A stretch of 53,395 nucleotides of DNA from Desulfuromonas thiophila (GTDB lineage: Bacteria > Desulfobacterota > Desulfuromonadia > Desulfuromonadales > Desulfuromonadaceae), in contig NZ_FNAQ01000015.1 in NCBI RefSeq assembly GCF_900101955.1, forward strand, positions 4,423-57,817, read 5' to 3'. Every line of letters starts with the position of its first letter. Position 1 is the stretch's first letter. The notes below the pieces were generated by a model. That model did no database searches, was not told where the DNA came from, and saw only the letters and a list, made by a program, of their open reading frames with translations. Of this stretch, positions 7,364 to 12,911 are shown piece by piece. Both the position numbers and the translations under genes were made by a program.

Positions 7364-8388
7364 GCCAGGGTTCCTTTCGCCAGTTGCATGGTCAGGCAGT
7401 GCAGCGAACCGTGCTGCCAGATCACCGGCAGGCAGTTGACACCGATGATGGTGCGGTCGGGGTAGGCGCTGGCCATAACCGCCAGGGCCTCGCCATCGGC
7501 CGGATCGTCGTAGGTGGGCACCAGCACGGCGCCGTTGAGCACCAGATAGTTGGCGTAGGTGGCGGGTAGACGCTGGCCGTCCTCGTCGAAGCGCGCGGCG
7601 GGCCAGGGTAGCGGCCGCAGGCGGTAGGGCGCACCGGCGAGGGTGCGGAAGCTGGCCAGTTGCTGCTCCATGGCCTGCAGGGCGGCGTAGTGTTCGTCGG
7701 CTGGATCGTTGCAACGGACATAAACGAGGGTGTCGTCCGGACAGAGCCGCACCAGGGTGTCGATGTGGGCATCGGTGTCGTCGCCCGCCAGATAGCCGTG
7801 ATCAAGCCAGAGCACCTGGCGCAGACCGAACAACTGGCACAGCTGCGTTTCCAACTGCGGCCGGCTCAGGTGCGGGTTGCGGTTGGGACTGAGCAGGCAG
7901 GTACTGGTGGTCAGCAGGGTGCCGGCGCCGTCGCTTTCGAAGCTGCCGCCCTCGAAAATCAGCGGCTGGCACTGCAGGTCACAGGCCCAGGCGCCGGCCG
8001 CGGCCAGCCGGCGGTTGATCTGGTTGTCCTGATCGGCGGCGAATTTCAGGCCCCAGCCATTGAAGCCGAAGTCGTACAGGGCTACTCGTCCGTCGATTTC
8101 AACGCTGATGGGGCCGAAATCGCGCGCCCAGGTGTCGTTGGTTGGCAGTTCATACAGCTGCAGGCGGGGACCGTCCAGCCCTGCGGCTTGCAGCCGCTGG
8201 CGGACCAGGGCGGCATCCGGCGCGACCAGCAGTACCGGCTCGAAGCGGTTGATCTGACGGATCAGCTCAATGAAAACCTGTTCGATCTGGGGCAGGATCG
8301 GTGCCCAGTCGCTTGCGGCGGTGGGCCAGGCCAGCAGGACGGCGTCCTGCGCTTCCCATTCGGCGGGCAGACGGATGGCAGTGGGCAT
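7360..8388 (-). CDS. aguA: Agmatine deiminase
   Basis: A protein of 342 residues of the peptidyl-arginine-deiminase-like family. Visible signatures are NDTWARDFGP, FNGWGLKF, IFEGGSFESDG, DDTDAHIDTLVR and the C-terminal catalytic cysteine in GSLHCLTMQ (Cys331). It hydrolyses agmatine to N-carbamoylputrescine and ammonia in the cytoplasm. It is the first gene of a two-gene unit with aguB. The start at 8388 has only a modest AAAGG upstream, but the MPTAIRLPAEWE beginning is the usual one for the family. Confidence 0.92.
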   Translation of the reverse strand: MPTAIRLPAEWEAQDAVLLAWPTAASDWAPILPQIEQVFIELIRQINRFEPVLLVAPDAALVRQRLQAAGLDGPRLQLYELPTNDTWARDFGPISVEIDGRVALYDFGFNGWGLKFAADQDNQINRRLAAAGAWACDLQCQPLIFEGGSFESDGAGTLLTTSTCLLSPNRNPHLSRPQLETQLCQLFGLRQVLWLDHGYLAGDDTDAHIDTLVRLCPDDTLVYVRCNDPADEHYAALQAMEQQLASFRTLAGAPYRLRPLPWPAARFDEDGQRLPATYANYLVLNGAVLVPTYDDPADGEALAVMASAYPDRTIIGVNCLPVIWQHGSLHCLTMQLAKGTLA

Positions 8389-8473
8389 GAAAAACCTTTC
8401 AGGCTGAGAAGAAGGGCGGCGAGGCCGCCTGAAGTACGGAATTGGCGTGAATAAGGTTTGTTGGATGCGGCGG

Positions 8474-8503
8474 AGTATGCCACGAAAGGGCGGTCGGCGC
8501 CAA
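8474..8503 (-). promoter_or_regulatory. Candidate sigma70 promoter for aguA-aguB
   Basis: On the minus strand, TTGGCG (-35, 8498-8503) and CATACT (-10, 8474-8479) are separated by 18 bases, about 85 bases upstream of the aguA start. A GC hairpin (GGGCGG/CCGCC) lies in the leader. The match is moderate. Confidence 0.35.
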
Positions 8504-8536
8504 GACGGATGCTGCTGCAGCGAGCGCTGCGACTTT

Positions 8537-9160
8537 TCAGGCGGGCGGGTCGGACGGATGGTGGTTCCGGCGGCTGCGGTAGCGCCACCACAGCGCCAGC
8601 ATCAGGCCGGCAAGAGCGAGCCCCGCCAGACTCAGGACGGCGGGATGGGTCTGTTGCCAGGTGCGCAGCCCCAGATAGCCGGCAGCGGGATAGATCAGGC
8701 CCCACAGCAGGCCGCTGCCGGTGGTGTAAAGGGCAAAACGGCCTGGTGGCATCTGCAGGCCGCCGCAAACAAAGGTGACAAAACCGCGCAGCGGGCCGAA
8801 GAATCGCGCCAGCAGCAGGCTTTTGCCGCCGTGAGCGGCGAAGAACAGTTCGGCCCGTCGCAGCAGACGGGCATGACGGCTGCGTGCCAGCCACTGGCTG
8901 ATACGCTGGCCGCCCCGGCCACCGATGGCGTAATTGAGCAGATCGCCAACAATGGCTCCGGCCATGGCGGCCAGGCAGACCAGGGCCAGCTGTCCGTGGC
9001 CCTGGGCCGCCAGGGCGCCGGCACTGACGCAGATGACGCTGCCGGGCACCAGCAGGCCGATGACGAGCAGGCCCTCGACCAGGGCGGTCAAGGCGATGAG
9101 GCCGTAATAGTGCGGGCCCGAGGTCAGTTGCGTCAGCAGGTCGGTCAGCCAGGTTTCCAT
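8537..9160 (-). CDS. DedA family membrane protein
   Basis: A protein of 207 residues with several hydrophobic helices. The N-terminal GLIALTALVEGLLVIGLLVPG and the RFFGPLRGFVTFVCGG block (the conserved R-G-P-R region of DedA/SNARE-associated proteins) identify the family. DedA proteins are inner-membrane transporters or scramblases linked to undecaprenyl phosphate or phospholipid flipping. The start at 9160 (METWLTDLL) has no good ribosome-binding site; an upstream ATG is possible but would add an unfamiliar extension. A strong hairpin separates it from the gene upstream, so it probably has its own promoter in the short gap. Confidence 0.82.
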   Translation of the reverse strand: METWLTDLLTQLTSGPHYYGLIALTALVEGLLVIGLLVPGSVICVSAGALAAQGHGQLALVCLAAMAGAIVGDLLNYAIGGRGGQRISQWLARSRHARLLRRAELFFAAHGGKSLLLARFFGPLRGFVTFVCGGLQMPPGRFALYTTGSGLLWGLIYPAAGYLGLRTWQQTHPAVLSLAGLALAGLMLALWWRYRSRRNHHPSDPPA

Positions 9161-9191
9161 CTGCCAAGGCTTACTGCAATTTGGCCGAAAT

Positions 9192-9245
9192 AGCAAACCC
9201 TGCCTTGCCCGGCGGTGGTGCTGACGGGGCAAGGCAGGGTTTGCT
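9192..9245 (-). terminator. 19-bp perfect inverted repeat, probable terminator
   Basis: Bases 9192-9210 (AGCAAACCCTGCCTTGCCC) are the exact reverse complement of 9227-9245, with a 16-base loop. It lies downstream of the small periplasmic-protein gene in its direction of transcription. The minus-strand product would end with TTTGCTATTT, so the T-run is imperfect. The unusual length of the arms leaves room for another role such as a protein-binding site. Confidence 0.55.
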
Positions 9246-9272
9246 GCCGGGTCGAAGAGGTATCTGCCGGGG

Positions 9273-9539
9273 CTAACAGCCGGTCAGGGCGTCCATGCCC
9301 GGACGGGGCGCCTGGACTTTTTTGTCGGCTTTTTTCTGTTCCGGCCTGAGGATGACGCGGTCACCGACGGCGAGTTGATCACAGGGCTGTTCCAGTGCGA
9401 TGGTCAGCTGCTGCTGGTCGATGGAGCGGATGGTTCCTGCGAGGCTCTGGCTCAAAGCTGGCGTTGCCAGGGCCAGGCCCAGCAGCAGGGCCAGGGTGAC
9501 CTGAGGTGACAGCAGCGATTTCACGATCGTCTGTTTCAT
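9273..9539 (-). CDS. Small exported protein of unknown function next to cytochrome
   Basis: A protein of 88 residues with a signal peptide (hydrophobic stretch about residues 14-28, cleavage near PALSQS). The mature part of about 57 residues has alternating beta-type segments (GTIRSIDQQQLTIALEQ, VGDRVILRPE) as in small OB/barrel proteins, a lysine-rich linker and a lone C-terminal cysteine. AAGGAG precedes the ATG at 9539. It lies 61 bases after the triheme cytochrome gene on the same strand, suggesting a joint periplasmic function. Function not known. Confidence 0.7.
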   Translation of the reverse strand: MKQTIVKSLLSPQVTLALLLGLALATPALSQSLAGTIRSIDQQQLTIALEQPCDQLAVGDRVILRPEQKKADKKVQAPRPGMDALTGC

Positions 9540-9600
9540 GGGGATTCTCCTTGGAAGGAAGGTTGCGCGTTCTGCCGCAGGAACGAACTCCGGCGGTTGT

Positions 9601-9903
9601 CTACTGAACGTGACAGGCACTGCAGGTGACGGGGGCCTGGGCGTTGCCGGCTGCTTTTTCCGTCTTGTGACAATTCAGACACAGATCGTGGCCCTGCTGT
9701 TTGTTTTCGATGGGGATACGGCCCGGTTCGCCCTCATGGCAGCGGCTACAGTCGAGCACGGCGCCGTGGCCCTTGTGGTTGAAGGTGACGGTTCCCTTGC
9801 CTTCATAGGTGTAGACATCTGCGGCCAGGACCGGTGCCGCCAGCAGTGTGGCCAGCAGGCACAGAGACAGTAACGGGGCTGTGATGTGGCGCTGTTTTTT
9901 CAT
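9601..9903 (-). CDS. Periplasmic triheme cytochrome c7 (PpcA-like)
   Basis: A protein of 100 residues with a signal peptide (cleavage near VLAADV, residue 28) and three CxxCH haem-binding motifs at 52-56, 75-79 and 94-98. The HKGHGAV block supplies His43 and His46, and His72 precedes the second motif; these are the expected sixth ligands. Size, haem count and the sequence VTFNHKGH match class III cytochromes c7 such as PpcA, periplasmic electron shuttles between the inner membrane and outer-membrane conduits in metal-reducing Desulfuromonadales. AGGAGGT lies seven bases before the ATG, predicting strong translation. Confidence 0.88.
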   Translation of the reverse strand: MKKQRHITAPLLSLCLLATLLAAPVLAADVYTYEGKGTVTFNHKGHGAVLDCSRCHEGEPGRIPIENKQQGHDLCLNCHKTEKAAGNAQAPVTCSACHVQ

Positions 9904-10015
9904 GATGGACCTCCTGAGGTGGTGAGGGCAGACCCTTGGCTGCGGTCGGCGTCTGTGCCGCCCGGCGGGTGCTGTCTTTGCTTCCTGTTTAGCCCAGTGG
10001 TCGCCGGTTTGCATT

Positions 10016-10055
10016 CGACATCGGCTCCAGTTCCACCCGATGTCGGGTCTTTTTT
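10016..10055 (+). promoter_or_regulatory. Terminator-like hairpin in the gap before the XRE regulator gene
   Basis: CGACATCGG (10016-10024) pairs exactly with CCGATGTCG (10037-10045), followed by GGTCTTTTTT. On the plus strand this is a textbook intrinsic terminator shape, but no plus-strand gene lies upstream since the neighbour is transcribed leftwards. It could end a short unannotated transcript, act as an attenuator if transcription of the regulator starts upstream, or be an operator. Confidence 0.5.
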
Positions 10056-10121
10056 GCCGAATTTCAAGGGTTTGTTGAGTGGTCCGGCGCGGCTGGCTGG
10101 CGCTGTTACCGGGCCATGGAA

Positions 10122-10150
10122 TTGCCTTTTGATAGTCAATCTGCTAGGGT
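10122..10150 (+). promoter_or_regulatory. Candidate promoter for XRE regulator gene
   Basis: TTGCCT (10122-10127) and TAGGGT (10145-10150) are spaced by 17 bases and lie about 60 bases before the ATG at 10213. The -35 is good, the -10 weak. Confidence 0.35.
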
Positions 10151-10212
10151 CGCAGAGCGGTCGGCAGCCTTGCCGGCCTTTTTCCTTGGTTTGTTCGCGA
10201 AACGAGAACGCC

Positions 10213-11178
10213 ATGTCTGAGCAGGACGATTTCACCGGTCGCAGCGATGCCACGCTGATGATCGATGGTGCTGCGGTGCGCCGGCTGCGTGAGCAGCGGA
10301 ACCTGACCCAGCTGTATGTCGCCAAGGTGGTCGGTGTGACGACTGACACCATTTCGCGCTGGGAGAATAATCGTTATCCCAGCATCCGGCGCCAGAATGC
10401 CGAGCGTCTGGCCGAAGCTCTGGAGGTGGCGGTCGAACAGATCCTGCAGGACGGGCCGGTGGCTCCAGACGCTGACGGCGCGGCCTCGGCCGGCCGGTTG
10501 CCGTTCTGGCGTCGCCGACCGCTGCTGCTGGGCCTGCTGCTCACGGCCGGGCTGGTTGGCTTGTTGTGGGCCTTCTGGCCGGGGACCGCCGCTACGCTGC
10601 GGGCGCAGCGGTTGTTGCCAAGCTATGCCGCACCGGCGACGCGAATTCCGGTACAGCTGGTGATTGAAGGCTCATCGGCGCGGGCAGTGGTGCGTGAAAC
10701 CCTGCCACCGGGTTGGCAGTTGATTGCCGCCGACCCGGCGCCGGACAGTGTTGACGCCGCCAGTGGTTTGCTGCGCTGGATGATTCGACTGGAAAACGCT
10801 CCGGTCGTACTGCACTATCTGGTGCAGGTGGCGGCTGGTCCTGCTCATTCGCCGCAGCCTTTTGTCGGCGAACTGGTGATGCAGGGTGCGTCGAAAGCCC
10901 GGCGGCAACTGGTGCTGGGCGCCGATCAACTGGTGGTTAGTCCGCTGCACTGGGCCGATCTTAACGGCGACGGCCACATCAATGACGACGAGATGCTGGC
11001 GGCGTCCGAAATCATCGAACAGGCTCCCGCTCTGCCACTGGACTTTGCCGCCATCGAGGCCCTGTGGAGTGCTGGGGCCTATCACTGGGATGCGCAGCAG
11101 GCTGCCTTTGCGCCCGGCCCGCCCCCTCAGCAGGCTGTTGAAAAACTGCCTGCTGAGCCCATGGATGGGCGTCGTTGA
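10213..11178 (+). CDS. Membrane-tethered XRE-type DNA-binding protein with EF-hand (dockerin-like) motif
   Basis: A protein of 321 residues. Residues 20-80 form a Cro/C1-type helix-turn-helix (RLREQRNLTQLYVAKVVGV, SRWENNRYP). Residues 103-122 form one transmembrane helix preceded by an arginine-rich stop (WRRR), so the DNA-binding part is cytoplasmic and the rest periplasmic. The outer part has a beta-rich region (about 140-245), then a perfect 12-residue calcium EF-hand loop starting at Asp249 (DLNGDGHINDDE), as in dockerin repeats. The frame stays open upstream to 9886, but ATG 10213 (MSEQDDF) is the first start giving a clean domain; its ribosome-binding site is weak. It may sense a periplasmic ligand or calcium; targets are unknown. 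No partner is cotranscribed. Confidence 0.75.
   Translation: MSEQDDFTGRSDATLMIDGAAVRRLREQRNLTQLYVAKVVGVTTDTISRWENNRYPSIRRQNAERLAEALEVAVEQILQDGPVAPDADGAASAGRLPFWRRRPLLLGLLLTAGLVGLLWAFWPGTAATLRAQRLLPSYAAPATRIPVQLVIEGSSARAVVRETLPPGWQLIAADPAPDSVDAASGLLRWMIRLENAPVVLHYLVQVAAGPAHSPQPFVGELVMQGASKARRQLVLGADQLVVSPLHWADLNGDGHINDDEMLAASEIIEQAPALPLDFAAIEALWSAGAYHWDAQQAAFAPGPPPQQAVEKLPAEPMDGRR
11126..11157. repeat. 10-bp-arm inverted repeat with GTTGAAAAAC loop
   Basis: CTCAGCAGGC (11126-11135) pairs perfectly with GCCTGCTGAG (11148-11157) around a loop containing GTTGAAAAAC. It lies within the last codons of the XRE gene. A similar core in inverse orientation (GGCTGTTTTTCAACC) occurs at about 24968, and GTTGAAAAA recurs at about 11173. 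This may be a small dispersed palindromic element that supplied the protein's C-terminus. Confidence 0.35.
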
Positions 11179-11235
11179 AAAAGTCCCGGAGGAGATTTTA
11201 ACCTTCTGTTAAAGAACGGTCGGCGCGGTTTTTCG

Positions 11236-11264
11236 CTGACGTCCGTGGCGCGATCTTTTATACT
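11236..11264 (+). promoter_or_regulatory. Candidate sigma70 promoter for polyprenyl synthase gene
   Basis: CTGACG (11236-11241) and TATACT (11259-11264) are 17 bases apart, with the gene starting 64 bases downstream. The -10 is strong. Confidence 0.5.
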
Positions 11265-11328
11265 GCCGCCGGTTTTCATGTGCCGACGGGCTTCTCAACT
11301 GTTTGCTTAACGGGTAGGACACACCAGA

Positions 11329-12300
11329 ATGGAATCTGTGCTGAAGCTGGTTGCGGCGGAGATGCGGGCGGTTGAACAGCAGTTCAAGCGCGATCTTGAT
11401 TCCGATGTCTATTTGATCCGCAAGGTTGGCGAATATGTGCTGGCCAGCGGTGGCAAGCGCATGCGGCCCATGCTGGTGTTATTGGCGGCCCGGCTGGCCG
11501 GCTACCAGGGCGAGGCGCATATCGGGGTTGCCAGCGTGGTCGAGTTCATCCATACGGCCACCCTGCTGCACGATGACGTGGTCGATAGCGCCGAACTGCG
11601 ACGCGGCGCGGCCTCGGCCAACCGGGTGTGGGGCAACGAGGCATCGGTGCTGGTGGGCGACTTCCTGTTTGCCAAGTCTTTTTCCATCATGGTACGGGCT
11701 GGCAGCCTGCCGATTCTGCAGGCCCTGTCCGACGCGACCACCCAGATGGCCGAAGGCGAGGTGCTGCAACTCATCAGCACCTGCGATCTCGATCTGAGTG
11801 AAGAACGCTATATGCAGGTGGTGCGCGAAAAGACCGCCGTGTTGATCGCCGCTGCCTGCCGTTGTGGCGCCATTCTGGGTGGAGTCGATGCGGCCTGCCA
11901 GCAGGCCCTGCACGATTTCGGCATGGATCTGGGGATTGCCTTTCAGTTCATGGACGATGCCCTGGATTATGTGGCCGACGAGAAGGAATTCGGCAAGGTG
12001 CGGGGTCATGACCTGGAAGAAGGCAAGATGACGCTGCCTTTGATCGAAACCCTGCGACGCTGCACCGCCGAGGAACGTCAACTGGTCGAGCGCGTGGTGG
12101 AGGAAGAGCCTTTGCAGGAAGACAGCCTGAGCCAGGTGGTGGCACTGATCGAACGCTACGATGGTATCGGTTACACCCGACAGCGGGCCCAGCAGATGGT
12201 TGAAAAGGCCAAGGGCCATTTGCGGGCGGCCTTTCCCGAGGATGAGGTGCGGCGGGCGCTGGAGATTCTGGCGGATTATGTTGTCAGTCGTTCGCATTGA
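11329..12300 (+). CDS. ispB: Polyprenyl diphosphate synthase (octaprenyl type)
   Basis: A protein of 323 residues, a trans-isoprenyl diphosphate synthase. The first aspartate-rich motif LLHDDVVD (Asp82, Asp83, Asp86) and the second FQFMDDALD (Asp209, Asp210, Asp213) bind the Mg-diphosphate groups; GGKRMRP at 41-47 is the substrate-binding region. It extends FPP with isopentenyl diphosphate to make the quinone side chain. The residues before the first motif lack bulky aromatics (A-T-L), which fits a long product, but exact chain length cannot be read from the sequence. The symbol is by family resemblance. Confidence 0.88.
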   Translation: MESVLKLVAAEMRAVEQQFKRDLDSDVYLIRKVGEYVLASGGKRMRPMLVLLAARLAGYQGEAHIGVASVVEFIHTATLLHDDVVDSAELRRGAASANRVWGNEASVLVGDFLFAKSFSIMVRAGSLPILQALSDATTQMAEGEVLQLISTCDLDLSEERYMQVVREKTAVLIAAACRCGAILGGVDAACQQALHDFGMDLGIAFQFMDDALDYVADEKEFGKVRGHDLEEGKMTLPLIETLRRCTAEERQLVERVVEEEPLQEDSLSQVVALIERYDGIGYTRQRAQQMVEKAKGHLRAAFPEDEVRRALEILADYVVSRSH

Positions 12301-12332
12301 TAGGCGGTCCGCGTGTCCGGGGGACAGACGGG

Positions 12333-12370
12333 GCGCCCGATGCTTGGAGGGGTTCGGCCGGGGCGCTTTT
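12333..12370 (+). terminator. Possible terminator after polyprenyl synthase gene
   Basis: GCGCCC (12333-12338) pairs with GGGCGC (12361-12366), followed by TTTT and a second TTTT a few bases on. The 22-base loop is long, so this is a modest candidate. The rest of the gap to 12558 shows no gene. Confidence 0.35.
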
Positions 12371-12558
12371 CGCACTTTTGGTGAGGGGCAGGTAGTTCGC
12401 AATTTGACGTTTCCGCGGCGTTAAATGCCGAGATTTCTGCCGCGGGCGCCGGGCTGACCTGGCAGCAGCACCGGGGTTTGGTTGTTGGAACAGTCTCTGC
12501 ATGCGTCGGTTACAGAATACCGTGGCCGACGTTTTCCTTTTTATGCAGGGATTTGCCG

Positions 12559-12789
12559 ATGACGCCAGAAGATCAGATTGTTCACGAAAGTACCTTCGTC
12601 TTTTGTGATCACCGCTACCCTATACGCATCTACCGGCGCGGTGATGAAGGCTTTGTCGCCAAAACGGAATTTTCCCCAGACGATACCATCATCAACGATG
12701 GTACCGATCTTGAGCTGCTGCTGGAACGGCATCGGCGCCTGTTGCCCCTGGCGATTCTGTCGCGCCAGATTCGCGGTCGAAGCAACTGA
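12559..12789 (+). CDS. Conserved-looking small protein of unknown function
   Basis: A protein of 76 residues without signal peptide or membrane segment, rich in charged residues, with segments that look like a small alpha/beta fold (YPIRIYRRGDEGFVAKTEFS, then a helical ELLLERHRRLLPLAILSRQI). An AGGG lies eight bases before the ATG. It is a lone gene closed by a strong terminator, which supports real expression. The family is not recognised. Confidence 0.6.
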   Translation: MTPEDQIVHESTFVFCDHRYPIRIYRRGDEGFVAKTEFSPDDTIINDGTDLELLLERHRRLLPLAILSRQIRGRSN

Positions 12790-12836
12790 AGAATGCCATA
12801 ACGCAGCAGCCCCTGTTTCTTGCCATAGCGATAAAA

Positions 12837-12870
12837 AACCGCTCCGGAAGATTATCCGGAGCGGTTTTTT
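12837..12870. terminator. Bidirectional intrinsic terminator
   Basis: AACCGCTCCGGA (12837-12848) pairs exactly with TCCGGAGCGGTT (12855-12866), a 12-bp stem with a 6-base loop. T-runs lie on both strands (TTTTTT after the right arm, AAAAAA before the left), so it can end the small gene on the plus strand and RNase E/G on the minus strand. Confidence 0.85.
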
Positions 12871-12911
12871 AGTGGTGCGTCCGGCGCTAGCCGGGCAGAT
12901 GCTCTGCGTGT

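Noticed and set aside
9886-10212. Upstream extension of the XRE regulator
   Set aside because: It would run through the cytochrome start region and the hairpin at 10016; residues show no domain.
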